Shown: one piece after another, positions 52,532 through 61,343 of the stretch | Position numbering within the stretch: the stretch's first letter is position 1 | Layout of the letters: each line of letters begins with the position of its first letter | Notes under the pieces: generated by a model | Seen by the model: the letters and a program-made list of their open reading frames with translations, nothing else | Told to the model about the DNA's origin: nothing | The model's database searches: none | Made by a program: the position numbers and the translations under genes | From: Paenibacillus puerhi | GTDB lineage: Bacteria > Bacillota > Bacilli > Paenibacillales > NBRC-103111 | NCBI RefSeq assembly: GCF_009846885.1 | Contig: NZ_WUWM01000032.1 | Coordinates: 1-64,000 of the forward strand | Direction of reading: 5' to 3' | Length of the DNA stretch: 64,000 bases

Positions 52532-53305
52532 GTGGAGTCAATCTGGCTGGAGTATGCGTGGGCATTACTAATTCTTATCGGGCTGGAGGGATTGCTGTCG
52601 GCTGACAATGCACTCGTGTTGGCCGTCATTGCGAAACATTTACCGGACGACCAGAAGAAAAGAGCAATCAACTACGGAATCATTATGGCATTTGCTTTTC
52701 GTTTCGTCGCTCTTTTTGCGATTTCCTTTATCGCGAATGTCTGGCAGGTGCAGGCGATTGGAGCAGCTTATCTGCTATACCTAGGTTTAAAGCACATCAT
52801 CCAAGCACGCTTCGGTAAGAAGAATGAAAATGTTCACAAGGACGACAAGCAAGGGGCCGCGGGGAAAGGCTTCTGGCCCACTGTAGGCAAGATTGCTCTG
52901 GCAGACCTCGCCTTTGCGATAGATTCCATTCTCGCTGCAGTAGCGCTCGCACTTGGACTTCCAGATTCGCCGCTTGGCGAGTTCGGCGGTATGGACGGAG
53001 GACAATTTATTGTAGTGGTGCTTGGCGGAATTGCTGGGCTGGTCTTAATTAAGTATGCAGCTACTTGGTTTGTAAAGCTGCTTGGACAACGTCCGGCTCT
53101 TGAAACAACGGCTTATGCGATCGTAGCCTGGGTTGGGGTAAAGCTGGCTGTGATTACGCTTGCTCATGAGGATATTGGATTTTTAGAGCATCATTTCCCG
53201 CATAGCACGGGCTGGACCTTGGTCTTTTATGTTGTCTTGGTGGCGATTGCCCTTCTTGGGTGGTTTGCGCCCAGCAACAAACAAGCTAAGGCGGGCCATG
53301 CTTAA
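52532..53305 (+). CDS. TerC-family integral membrane protein
   Basis: A 257-residue TerC protein with seven helices. The two signature acidic motifs are GLEGLLSADNALVLAV near 15-30 and ALADLAFAIDSILAAVA near 122-138. Bacillus relatives export manganese, in part to feed extracytoplasmic metalloenzymes. I chose GTG 52532 behind GAGAGGAGAG. I looked for a yybP-ykoY manganese riboswitch in the 200-base leader and did not recognise one. Confidence 0.85.
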   Translation: MESIWLEYAWALLILIGLEGLLSADNALVLAVIAKHLPDDQKKRAINYGIIMAFAFRFVALFAISFIANVWQVQAIGAAYLLYLGLKHIIQARFGKKNENVHKDDKQGAAGKGFWPTVGKIALADLAFAIDSILAAVALALGLPDSPLGEFGGMDGGQFIVVVLGGIAGLVLIKYAATWFVKLLGQRPALETTAYAIVAWVGVKLAVITLAHEDIGFLEHHFPHSTGWTLVFYVVLVAIALLGWFAPSNKQAKAGHA

Positions 53306-53332
53306 TGGAGGCGCGCTAGAAAGGTGAAGATG

Positions 53333-53362
53333 AAAAAGGTACCTCCAGGGGTACCTTTTTTG
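53333..53362 (+). terminator. Terminator of the terC gene
   Basis: AAAAAGGTACC (53333-53343) and GGTACCTTTTT (53350-53360), then T. Both sides have A/T runs, so it may also serve the convergent gene. Confidence 0.8.
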
Positions 53363-53381
53363 ATATGCCACGCATGGTCTA

Positions 53382-53687
53382 TCAGTTCCTCATGTTTTTA
53401 ATAAGGTAAACCAGAAGATTAGCTGCCGACAGGAACACGATTGCCATAAACATAAGGAAGGAAACAGGATCGCCGCCGATTGCCAATTCATCCGATAGAA
53501 TACCTATTTGATAAGTCAAATAAGCAGATACGGCTGAACTCACTAAGGAAAAACCAACTATAGTCGATCCATTCATCAGTTTTTCGTAATTTTTCAGGGA
53601 AACCATAACAATCAATGAAGTGGCTAGAATGAGGATAAATAAGATATAAATGGGCCTGAAATTGGTAAAGACAGTCATGCCGTCCAT
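53382..53687 (-). CDS. Small membrane protein, about three helices
   Basis: A 101-residue hydrophobic protein with helices near 10-30, 42-62 and 75-95 and short polar loops. ATG at 53687 with GGAGGAGAC upstream, so translation is well supported. No family recognised. It converges on terC. Confidence 0.6.
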   Translation of the reverse strand: MDGMTVFTNFRPIYILFILILATSLIVMVSLKNYEKLMNGSTIVGFSLVSSAVSAYLTYQIGILSDELAIGGDPVSFLMFMAIVFLSAANLLVYLIKNMRN

Positions 53688-53743
53688 AGGATAGTCTCCT
53701 CCCTTTACATCAATACATGCTAACGGCTGCTAGGAAAGAAAAA

Positions 53744-53771
53744 AGGATGCCCCTGGTCTAAGGGGCATCCT
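53744..53771 (-). terminator. Terminator of the CofE-like gene
   Basis: AGGATGCCCC (53744-53753) pairs with GGGGCATCCT (53762-53771); on the minus strand TTTTTCTTTCC follows. Confidence 0.8.
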
Positions 53772-53784
53772 CTGGGCACGAAGC

Positions 53785-54975
53785 TTATTTGGTATAGTTA
53801 TCGAAGTAACCTTGAATATAGATCATAGGTGTTCCTTTGTCTCCGCTCCCGGAAGTCAAATCAGATAAGGAGCCGATCAGGTCCGTCAATCTGCGAGGGG
53901 TAGTCCCTTGCGCTTCCATCGCACCGACCAGATCTTCGTTTTTATTCTGGATATATCCGGAGATCGCTTGCTTCAATTCTTCTCCGCGAAGATGAGAGAA
54001 GTTGTTATCGGCCAAGTACTTTAATTTCACTTCATTAGGGGTGCCATCAAGTCCTGCCGTGTAAGCGGGGGAAACCACGGGATCCGCGAGCTCCCAAATT
54101 TTGCCCACAGGGTCTTTAAAGGCGCCGTCGCCATAAATCATCACTTCAACGGTTTTACCTGTCGCTTCTTTGATTTTAGCTTGAATACCGTCAACGATGG
54201 GCTGACAGTTATTGGGGAATAGCTTTACGCTTTCTTCCGTTGCTTTATTTGATCCAAGCAGACCATAGGCTTCGTTAAAGCCGCTGCCATGGATGGACGC
54301 TGTGAGAATATCATCAAGGCCATATACGCGCTTGGCGCCATGATTTGTCAAGATACGCTTGGTACGGAAACGCGAGTGAATATCGCAGGTCAATACATGC
54401 TTGGTATATTCTAGAATAGTTTTTGGATTGTTGGAGAAGATAACCTCGCACGTCACACCTTCGGCTTCGATTAAGCTTTTATAGTATTCGATATAGTCAA
54501 CGCCTGTGAAGGGATGCTTGATATAACCGAAATGCTTACGGAAGTCAGCTTCCGATAATACATCCGTCCATGGATTAATACCCTTAGCATCCAGCTCGTC
54601 GATGTCTACAAGGTGGTTGCCGACTTCATCCGATGGATAGCTTAACATTAAGACGACATGCTTCGCCCCTCTGGCAATACCACGCAGGCAGTTCGCAAAC
54701 CGGTTACGGCTAAGAATGGGGAAAATGACACCCACTGCTTCCTCACCGAATTTTGCTTGTATATCAGAAGCTATATCATCAATTGTCGCATAGTTTCCTT
54801 GTGCACGAGCTACAACGGATTCCGTTACCGTTACGATGTCACGATTCTCGATAGAAAAGCCTTCAACTTTCGCTGCATGCAATACCGTATTCACTACGAT
54901 GTCTTCAATGTTATCCCCCTGGTTAATGATGGGTCCACGAAGTCCGCGTACTACGGTTCCAACTACTCTTTCCAA
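53785..54975 (-). CDS. Coenzyme F420-0:L-glutamate ligase-like protein (CofE family)
   Basis: A 396-residue protein with the F420 ligase (CofE/FbiB-like) fold. The blocks GLRGPIINQGDNIEDIVVNTVLHAA and ENRDIVTVTESVVARAQG at the N-terminus and the metal-site GDGAFKDPVGKIWELADP near 285 are visible. CofE adds glutamates to coenzyme F420; in Firmicutes without F420 synthesis such proteins must do something else, possibly on another cofactor. It is divergent from a LysR gene that probably regulates it. No other F420 gene is in this window. Confidence 0.75.
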   Translation of the reverse strand: MERVVGTVVRGLRGPIINQGDNIEDIVVNTVLHAAKVEGFSIENRDIVTVTESVVARAQGNYATIDDIASDIQAKFGEEAVGVIFPILSRNRFANCLRGIARGAKHVVLMLSYPSDEVGNHLVDIDELDAKGINPWTDVLSEADFRKHFGYIKHPFTGVDYIEYYKSLIEAEGVTCEVIFSNNPKTILEYTKHVLTCDIHSRFRTKRILTNHGAKRVYGLDDILTASIHGSGFNEAYGLLGSNKATEESVKLFPNNCQPIVDGIQAKIKEATGKTVEVMIYGDGAFKDPVGKIWELADPVVSPAYTAGLDGTPNEVKLKYLADNNFSHLRGEELKQAISGYIQNKNEDLVGAMEAQGTTPRRLTDLIGSLSDLTSGSGDKGTPMIYIQGYFDNYTK

Positions 54976-55044
54976 TACGATCGCTCCTCCAAATAAGAGT
55001 AATACTTTATAGAAAGTAAGTACTAATTATATTCCCTATGTTAC

Positions 55045-55066
55045 TATACCTTTAAAGAGTGGTATA
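55045..55066. promoter_or_regulatory. LysR-type box
   Basis: TATACC (55045-55050), 10 bases, GGTATA (55061-55066). It lies between the divergent CofE-like and LysR genes. Confidence 0.55.
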
Positions 55067-55109
55067 AGTAAAATTAATATTTATAATATCTCATACAAGG
55101 AGTACTTAT

Positions 55110-55994
55110 ATGATTGGGAAATTGGATCTGTATCGGATATTTAACGTCGTTAGCCGCAACAAGAGCTTTTCTAAAGCGGCCCAGGAGCTCTACATGACCC
55201 AATCTGCCGTGAGTCAGGCTATTTTGAAGCTCGAGAAGGAATTAGGAATCCAGCTTTTTTATCGGACCTCCAAGGGCGTCGTATTGACGGTTGAAGGGAG
55301 TCTGCTCAACGAGCATGTGAACTCAGCTCTAGGAATTATTCATGTCGCAGAAAATAAGATAGTGGAATTCAAAACCTTGATGACGGGACAATTGCGTATC
55401 GGGGTTGGAGATACGATCTCCCGCTATTTTTTATTGCCTTATTTGGAGGAATTCCACATCGCCTACCCGGGGATCAAATTAAATATCATAAATGGAACAA
55501 CAATCGAGATCTGTGAGTTTATTAAATCCGGAAAGGCAGACGTTGGTATATGCAATCTGCCCATCCAGGAGGAAAACCTTCAAGTCATACCCTGTAAGGA
55601 GATTCAGGATATTTTTGTTTGCGGGGACAAATATAAGCATTTAACGGAAGAGCCGGTTCGTCTAGAGGATTTAATGGGAATGCCGCTCATTTTTTTAGAA
55701 AAAAAATCGAACTCCCGTATGTTTGTGGAGAATTTCTTTAAAAAGAGAGGCTTTCATATCTCACCGGTGTTTGAGCTTGGTTCTCATGATTTGGTTTTAG
55801 AATTTACAAAAATCAACTTAGGCATTTCATGTGTCATCAAAGAATTTTCGCAGGATTATCTGGAAAGAGAAGATTTATACGAGATGAGACTAGAAGAAAA
55901 CATCCCAAAAAGACATATTGGCGTATGCTATTTGAAAAATGTACCGTTATCCCATGCTGCGAAAAAGTTTGTAGAGGGTATAAACAACGTTTGA
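55110..55994 (+). CDS. LysR-family regulator
   Basis: A 294-residue LysR protein: SFSKAAQELYMTQSAVSQAILKLEKELGIQLFYRTSKGV HTH and a co-inducer domain (LRIGVGDTISRYFLLPYLEEFHIAYPGIKLNI). RBS AAGGAG precedes the ATG. It is divergent from the CofE-like ligase and may sense a related metabolite. Confidence 0.85.
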   Translation: MIGKLDLYRIFNVVSRNKSFSKAAQELYMTQSAVSQAILKLEKELGIQLFYRTSKGVVLTVEGSLLNEHVNSALGIIHVAENKIVEFKTLMTGQLRIGVGDTISRYFLLPYLEEFHIAYPGIKLNIINGTTIEICEFIKSGKADVGICNLPIQEENLQVIPCKEIQDIFVCGDKYKHLTEEPVRLEDLMGMPLIFLEKKSNSRMFVENFFKKRGFHISPVFELGSHDLVLEFTKINLGISCVIKEFSQDYLEREDLYEMRLEENIPKRHIGVCYLKNVPLSHAAKKFVEGINNV

Positions 55995-56230
55995 AGTAGG
56001 AAACTTCATGTAGATGGATCGGGGTGAACCTTACCACAAGTAACGGCAAGTTTTTTAAATATCACTAATCGCGGATGTAATGTTTCATTTCCACCTTCGC
56101 GCACCAATTATTATGATTGAATTGTAATATTATAGTTTTGTAATACATTCACCCTCTTCAGTTACTAAGTTACGTGAGATAATTCAATAATCTTGATCTA
56201 TCACGAACTTATTGTTAAGGAGATGATATT

Positions 56231-57406
56231 TTGAGTAGTGCGAAGACTGGTCGACAAAAGGTTAAAGGGCATGAAAAATGCCCATGTGGTTCAAATCAAA
56301 CATATCGGAATTGTTGTAAAAAGAAAGATATAGTTTGGTACACAGAAAACGGGCAGCTTTTTAAAGAAGAAGTCATAGAAGCCGAGATTGCAAATGAACT
56401 AGAAACAATGAGGATATTGTTTAAAAATTTATATGGAAGAGATCCAAGTGAAAATGACCATATATTCTGGGGAATTTTTAATGATGAGTCTAATTTTGAT
56501 ATTGAGATTATCAGAGCAATGAGGGAAGTAGGTGTTAAGGAAGAATATATTTATGCGTATACGAAAACTGGTTTGTTACCTTCTGATAAAAATATTAATA
56601 AAATGCCTGATGGATACATCGAAGAATTTAATACGTTTGTAAATAAGTACAGAGAATATATGAGTGAATCGGTTTCTAATGAAGTAAACGTATTGCAGTA
56701 TGTTCAGTTTGCAAATGGCTTTCTTCTCGATAAGTATAACGGGCTAATGACCGCTTTAGAGTACTCATTCAATTATTTTATAAAAGTGCATCTCGAAGGG
56801 AAACAGGATTTCTTAAATTATATTGTCACTTCTAAACTAGATTATGGTGGCCTGTGTGCGATTAAGACGTTAAAAAATTTAGAATCGATCAAGCAATTAA
56901 AAGATTATGATCTAGAAGAGAACATACTTGCGACTTCACGGTTCATATTCGAAAGTTATTTATATATGGCACGGCTTAATTCCGATAATAACTTCTTTGA
57001 AAATTATATTCTAAATAGTTCTAAAAGGATATACATAAGTAATTTGGCTGGAAAAAGTAAATATAAGTGCGATAAAGAACTATATGATCTATTCTTTCGT
57101 GTATCTTCAAAGTATGTTCATTTAGATGTTTTGACGGCTCAAAGTTATTTTAAGGTAAGTAATCCGTTCGAAGAAGTGGACGGATCTCTTGTTGCTTCTA
57201 TTATGGGGATTACTTTTGCTGTATTGACTTTAGAACAGATTGTTATGTTCCCAGAGTGTCAGAAACTATTTCAAAAAGATCTTATATATATGATTATAAA
57301 GGCAAAGCAGGACCTGATTGCGTGTTACAGGGTTATAAGTAGTGATTCATTATTAAACGACGAAGTTTATTCTGCTTTGATATTTAGATTGGAAGAAAAT
57401 GGTTAG
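56231..57406 (+). CDS. SEC-C-motif protein with a large helical domain
   Basis: A 391-residue protein. The N-terminus carries a SEC-C zinc motif, CPCG...CC (Cys17, Cys19, Cys28, Cys29), as at the end of SecA. The rest is helical and rich in Asn, Lys and Ile; I suspect a DUF5677-like domain but I am not sure. The gene is clearly more AT-rich than its neighbours and stands alone, with a gap of over 200 bases upstream and a broken GNAT gene downstream, which suggests horizontal acquisition. TTG start behind AAGGAGATGATATT. A defence or stress role is only a guess. Confidence 0.7.
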   Translation: MSSAKTGRQKVKGHEKCPCGSNQTYRNCCKKKDIVWYTENGQLFKEEVIEAEIANELETMRILFKNLYGRDPSENDHIFWGIFNDESNFDIEIIRAMREVGVKEEYIYAYTKTGLLPSDKNINKMPDGYIEEFNTFVNKYREYMSESVSNEVNVLQYVQFANGFLLDKYNGLMTALEYSFNYFIKVHLEGKQDFLNYIVTSKLDYGGLCAIKTLKNLESIKQLKDYDLEENILATSRFIFESYLYMARLNSDNNFFENYILNSSKRIYISNLAGKSKYKCDKELYDLFFRVSSKYVHLDVLTAQSYFKVSNPFEEVDGSLVASIMGITFAVLTLEQIVMFPECQKLFQKDLIYMIIKAKQDLIACYRVISSDSLLNDEVYSALIFRLEENG

Positions 57407-57491
57407 TTATTCAGGATTTTAGAGCTAATTATAAATCTTAATTCCGATACGCGAAAATAGACAAGAAAACCATGGGGTTTGGTCGTAGTAA

Positions 57492-57711
57492 ATGAGGACG
57501 AATCAAGTCGTCGGATTCGCGAATGTCTGGCTTGACAATCATAACAATATTGCCATTATCGAACCGTTCGAGACGGCCCCTTCGCACCAGAAGCGTGGGT
57601 TGGTCACTAACTTGTTGTACGAGTATGCGCCACTTGAAGGAGGCAGGCGTAAGCAAACTCTACATCAATCACGGGAGAATGCGGACGCTTGACCCTGAAC
57701 CGTCGTTTTGA
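57492..57711 (+). pseudogene. GNAT acetyltransferase remnant, frameshifted
   Basis: First frame: VVGFANVWLDNHNNIAIIEPFETAPSHQKRGLVTNLLYEY, the acetyl-CoA loop of a GNAT. The continuation MRHLKEAGVSKLYINHG is in the next frame. Both the 5' third and the 3' end are absent. Likely a dead relative of the neighbouring acetyltransferases. Confidence 0.6.
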
Positions 57712-57745
57712 CGGTTGAATGCTGAAGATGGGGGAAGATGACAAG

Positions 57746-58321
57746 ATGCGCGAAATAGATTACAGTTCCTATTTTTGGCAGGGCGAAGCAATAAGATTGC
57801 GGGCAATACAGCCAGAGGACTGGGAAAGTCATTACATCAATCGATTTGATACGCCAGCCCGCCGGCTTGTAGAGTGTTGCGTTGAATTACCGCCTACAAT
57901 TTCGGAAGCAAAAACTTTTGCGGAAAGGTTTTCCGACTTTTCATCGAACCGTCTCATGTTTACCATCGAGAATCTGGACGGTGAAAATGTGGGTGGAGTT
58001 AATCTGAACAGCATTGACGAAAGAAACGGTACATTCAGCATCGGAATTCAAATCGACAGAGATCACCGGGGGAAGGGTTACGGGACCAGGGCTGTACATA
58101 TCCTATTGAAGTATGCTTTCTTCGAGCGAAGACTCAATAAGTTCAATGATTACGTGATTGAAGGGAACGAGGCGTCTGCTGCCATGCTCAAAAAGGTTGG
58201 ATGCGTTCAAGAGGGGGTTCGACGTCAAGTGTTCTACACGAATGGGAGATATCATGATTCTATTTTGTACGGGTTAACGAAGGATGAATACATTAAGCTT
58301 TTCCATAAGGATCATCTTTAG
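57746..58321 (+). CDS. GNAT-family N-acetyltransferase (RimJ/RimL-like)
   Basis: A 191-residue GNAT. AIRLRAIQPEDWESHY at the start, the acetyl-CoA loop IDRDHRGKGYGTRAV near 115, and NEASAAMLKKVGCVQEGVRRQVFYTNGRYHD near 140-175, the C-terminal pattern of the RimJ/RimL group. ATG 57746 follows GGGGGAAG; the frame opens nine codons upstream. Substrate may be a protein N-terminus or an antibiotic. Cytosolic. Confidence 0.8.
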   Translation: MREIDYSSYFWQGEAIRLRAIQPEDWESHYINRFDTPARRLVECCVELPPTISEAKTFAERFSDFSSNRLMFTIENLDGENVGGVNLNSIDERNGTFSIGIQIDRDHRGKGYGTRAVHILLKYAFFERRLNKFNDYVIEGNEASAAMLKKVGCVQEGVRRQVFYTNGRYHDSILYGLTKDEYIKLFHKDHL

Positions 58322-58357
58322 ATGTTCCGCTAAAGGGTACGATAGTGGAATAAAGCG

Positions 58358-58390
58358 AGAAAAAAGAAAGGCCATCCTATGAATGGCCCT
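58358..58390 (-). terminator. Terminator of the AAC(3)-like gene
   Basis: GGCCAT (58370-58375) pairs with ATGGCC (58383-58388). The minus strand continues TTTCTTTTTTCTC. Confidence 0.7.
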
Positions 58391-58421
58391 AAAACTTGCC
58401 GTTGCAGGCGTTTGCCTGTTC

Positions 58422-59228
58422 TTACACCCGGTTATGCTCCATCCATGTGGCTGCCCAGTCAACCAGCTGTCTTTGGCGGATCAACCTGACAAACGCGTTC
58501 CCTACCTGATGTACGGCGATACGATGCTCCTGCTCGAATTCGGCGCCCAGCCGGACAAAATCCCCATCGTCGACCACTTGCGTCGAATAGGTCACCCACC
58601 TACGCTCGCCGTCAATGATCATGGCGCTGCTTTCTTCCGCATATGTCTTTCCGGGAAAATCAGCCCTGGTCTCTGCGAGATGAAGCGAAGTGTTCTTGTC
58701 ATGCCCGACACCGATGAGCAGTACATAGCCATCCAGCTCGTACAGCTTGCCGAGAGGGGAGCCTTGGCCAAAAATCTGACTTAAATCATGGCTTTCCGTC
58801 AAATAGTCCGCATGCTTGCCGACGGCCGCGAAAGACCGCGCCGGATGGTCGGAGCGCCTCGCTCCCGGCCATGTGCGGAGCATCTCGGCGACAACCCCCA
58901 TCCCGATCGCTGGGGTGACCGCCTTATCGTAAGCGGGCCATTGCTCCCGGATAATCGGCCACCAAGCCTCTTCCGCATCCCAGTGAACGCCGGTCGTCGG
59001 ATCAAGATTTTTCCACGTTTGCGCCGGCATCATCACGGTCCCTTGCTCTCCAACGAGCGTGAGCAGCGCGCGGATGAACGTTTCCGCTCCGCCTACGACA
59101 TAACCGAGGCTTTTCAAAGAAGTATGGACGAGTAAGGTCTGCCCTGCTGACACCCCGCACCGTCCGAGCTGTTCGATGAGGTCCTGCTTCGTTAAAATCA
59201 TTCGCGGCTGTTTTGTTTGCTCCTGCAT
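58422..59228 (-). CDS. AAC(3)-family aminoglycoside N-acetyltransferase
   Basis: A 268-residue antibiotic acetyltransferase of the AAC(3)/YokD type: LLVHTSLKSLGYVVGGAETFIRALL near 33, GTVMMPAQTW near 62, DKAVTPAIGMGVVAEMLRT near 98, RSDHPARSFAAVG near 125, GVGHDKNTSLHLAE near 175. The catalytic-type His/Asp in DHP and the SLH are kept. It could acetylate the 3-amino group of aminoglycosides, or an unrelated amine. I chose ATG 59228 after GGGAGGGGATCAC. A terminator hairpin stands right upstream (59255-59288). Confidence 0.85.
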   Translation of the reverse strand: MQEQTKQPRMILTKQDLIEQLGRCGVSAGQTLLVHTSLKSLGYVVGGAETFIRALLTLVGEQGTVMMPAQTWKNLDPTTGVHWDAEEAWWPIIREQWPAYDKAVTPAIGMGVVAEMLRTWPGARRSDHPARSFAAVGKHADYLTESHDLSQIFGQGSPLGKLYELDGYVLLIGVGHDKNTSLHLAETRADFPGKTYAEESSAMIIDGERRWVTYSTQVVDDGDFVRLGAEFEQEHRIAVHQVGNAFVRLIRQRQLVDWAATWMEHNRV

Positions 59229-59254
59229 GTGATCCCCTCCCGATATGACAACAT

Positions 59255-59288
59255 AAAAAAACAACCCCGCTGCATGAGCGGGGTTGTT
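59255..59288 (-). terminator. Terminator hairpin in front of the AAC(3)-like gene
   Basis: On the minus strand AACAACCCCGCT / AGCGGGGTTGTT, loop of five, then seven T. The T-run ends 26 bases before the AAC(3) ATG, too close for a separate promoter. It may end the upstream hydrolase gene or work as an attenuator of the acetyltransferase. Confidence 0.75.
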
Positions 59289-59367
59289 ACTGGCTGCTCG
59301 CCAGAAAAGCATAGCCCTTATGTTATAGAATGAAGTTCCTTCCTGAATTATACATAAAAAGTCTGAA

Positions 59368-60129
59368 TTATACCAGTGAGTTCTTGTGAGGACGTCCTGT
59401 TACGTTTCGGCTAACGATAGATAAGAAATTTTCCAGTATCGATCTCAGACCTTCCGGGTTGCTAATCATCGGTAAATGTCCGGTTTCCAAGCTTTGAACG
59501 GATTGCGGGGAAAAGTTTGAGATCATTTTATCTTGTAAAGAAAGACTGAGCTGTTTGTCGTTGGTTAGCTTCACGTAAAGCTTGGGTACATCTGGAACGG
59601 ATACGTTGATTCGATCTGTATACACACGTACCGCCTCGGGAATGAAGTCATTTACGATCTTTGTAGCTTGATCCGGTGAGAGATCGTTGCATAATCCCGT
59701 ACGGAGGGCAGACTCGGGCGGTTTCGTACCTAATATTCGCAGGATAACTGGCATTATGAGCCTCTGGGGAAGAGGCAGAGTGGATAGGAAGGAACCGCCA
59801 TTCTTCGGAATCGCTGCCCCTACAGCGACAATACCCGCCAGCCGATCAGTCAGTCCGGATGCTAGTTTAAGAGCAAGAATGCCGCCAAGGGAATGCGCTA
59901 CAATTATAATTTTGTGAATCCCCCATTCATCCACTTGTCTTTTCATATGCGTCACATAATCCTCCAAAGAAAGGCCACGCCTGGAATTGAATGAGCTATT
60001 CCTCGAAGGAAACTCAACAAGTAAACAAGGATGATCGAATTCCTCCACAACTTTATTCCAAATTTGGCCTTCCAAGCCTGCTCCATTGAGAAAGACAAAG
60101 CCTATTTTTTCTTGCGAATACTTTGGCAT
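59368..60129 (-). CDS. Alpha/beta hydrolase
   Basis: A 253-residue hydrolase of the AB_hydrolase_6 type. FLNGAGLEG for the oxyanion hole near 13, nucleophile VAHSLGGILAL near 82-90, catalytic acid in the VPDVPKLYV region and His in ETGHLPMI near 216. No signal peptide. It is divergent from a WYL regulator with a palindromic operator between them, so it is likely the regulated target. RBS ahead of ATG 60129 is GGGGGCACGATCCGT. Confidence 0.75.
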   Translation of the reverse strand: MPKYSQEKIGFVFLNGAGLEGQIWNKVVEEFDHPCLLVEFPSRNSSFNSRRGLSLEDYVTHMKRQVDEWGIHKIIIVAHSLGGILALKLASGLTDRLAGIVAVGAAIPKNGGSFLSTLPLPQRLIMPVILRILGTKPPESALRTGLCNDLSPDQATKIVNDFIPEAVRVYTDRINVSVPDVPKLYVKLTNDKQLSLSLQDKMISNFSPQSVQSLETGHLPMISNPEGLRSILENFLSIVSRNVTGRPHKNSLV

Positions 60130-60193
60130 ACGGATCGTGCCCCCTGTTGATTGTCTATTCAGATTACTTTTAAGATAATGGTATCACTTAAAC

Positions 60194-60210
60194 AAGACAA
60201 TTCCTGTCTT
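60194..60210. promoter_or_regulatory. Operator between hydrolase and WYL regulator
   Basis: AAGACAATTCCTGTCTT, arms AAGACA/TGTCTT around ATTCC, flanked by TAAAC and ATTTA. The WYL regulator at 60258 is the likely binder. Confidence 0.6.
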
Positions 60211-60257
60211 ATTTATACGGTAAAATGAAATAAAATATCGGGGAACGAGGTCTTCCA

Positions 60258-61202
60258 TTGCAAAAGTCACAGCGTCTCATCCAATTAATCATGAGGATCA
60301 ACGCCAAACAATCCTTTACTGTTAGAGAGCTGGCCGATGAATTCGGCCTATCCACCCGAACGATTACGAGGGATTTGCAAGAGCTAAGCGAGCTTGGTGT
60401 TCCGGTTTATTCCATTCAGGGAAGAGGAGGAGGCTACAGGCTGCTCCAAGAGAGACTTCTGCCACCGATCAGCTTTACCGAAGGTGAAGCACTCGCTATG
60501 TTTTTTGCATGTCAGACGATGGATTATTTCAGCTCCTTGCCCTTTGGCGAGGGGGCCGACTCAGCACTTCATAAGTTTTATCATTACTTGCCTGCAGATG
60601 TGAGAGAACAGATTGACCGGCTAAAAAACAAGATCATGTTCTGGAGCCCGTATCGATTGATGTCTGCGGAGATTCTTCAAACTCTCCTGCAAGCCATCAT
60701 GATCTGCAGTGTAGTCACCATCGAGTATAAATCCAGCAGCGGAATATCGGAGCGCAACATTCAGCCGATCGGCCTTTATGCCGCTTCCGGTTATTGGTAT
60801 TGTCCCGCGTACTGCTTCACTAGAGAGGACATTAGGCAGTTCAGGGCCGATCGGATCCTCTCCGCTGAGCTCAACAGAGCCATTCCTTGCCGGGCGGAAA
60901 TAAGCCAGAAGTCCTTACTGGATAAACCTAATAAGGATGATCTGGAACAGATCACTCTCGAACTGGAGATGACGAATAAAGGAGTGTGGCTGCTGGAATC
61001 CAACCCTCGTTTTGGTACGTTCATACGGCACAACGAGGATGGCAGCGGAGCACTAACCATTGAGATAGCGGCACAGGACATGAATTTCTACGTGGACTTG
61101 ATCTGGCAATGGGGGAGTGAAGTCAAAATAGTGGGGCCTGCTGAAGCAAGGGCGTACATGCATCACAAAATAGAGTCTATGCGTTTGCTCTATGATCGTT
61201 GA
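60258..61202 (+). CDS. WYL-domain (YafY-like) regulator
   Basis: A 314-residue regulator. HTH: FTVRELADEFGLSTRTITRDLQELSELGVPV, wing with GRGGGYRL; a central linker; WYL part near 170-210 (GYWYCPAYCFTREDIRQFRADRI). TTG start with GAGG upstream. It is divergent from the alpha/beta hydrolase and should regulate it. Confidence 0.85.
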   Translation: MQKSQRLIQLIMRINAKQSFTVRELADEFGLSTRTITRDLQELSELGVPVYSIQGRGGGYRLLQERLLPPISFTEGEALAMFFACQTMDYFSSLPFGEGADSALHKFYHYLPADVREQIDRLKNKIMFWSPYRLMSAEILQTLLQAIMICSVVTIEYKSSSGISERNIQPIGLYAASGYWYCPAYCFTREDIRQFRADRILSAELNRAIPCRAEISQKSLLDKPNKDDLEQITLELEMTNKGVWLLESNPRFGTFIRHNEDGSGALTIEIAAQDMNFYVDLIWQWGSEVKIVGPAEARAYMHHKIESMRLLYDR

Positions 61203-61225
61203 GTTGTACTGGATGGGGTAACTAG

Positions 61226-61254
61226 AGGCTTTTGCTTGGACAAAGCAGAAGCCT
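61226..61254 (+). terminator. Hairpin after the WYL gene
   Basis: GAGGCTTTTGCTT pairs with AAGCAGAAGCCTC around GGACA, with one mismatch. No T-run, so only terminator-like. Confidence 0.45.
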
Positions 61255-61343
61255 CCGCCGCCGAGTCGGTGGAAGGGGCTGTCTAAAAAAGCACTTTATT
61301 TTGTTGAAATTTTGTTTGGAATTTCCTTTAACTCAAACTTCTA

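Noticed and set aside
61273..61294. GGGGCTGTCTAAAAAAGC, like the end of some insertion sequences
   Set aside because: No partner end and no transposase nearby, so it could be chance.
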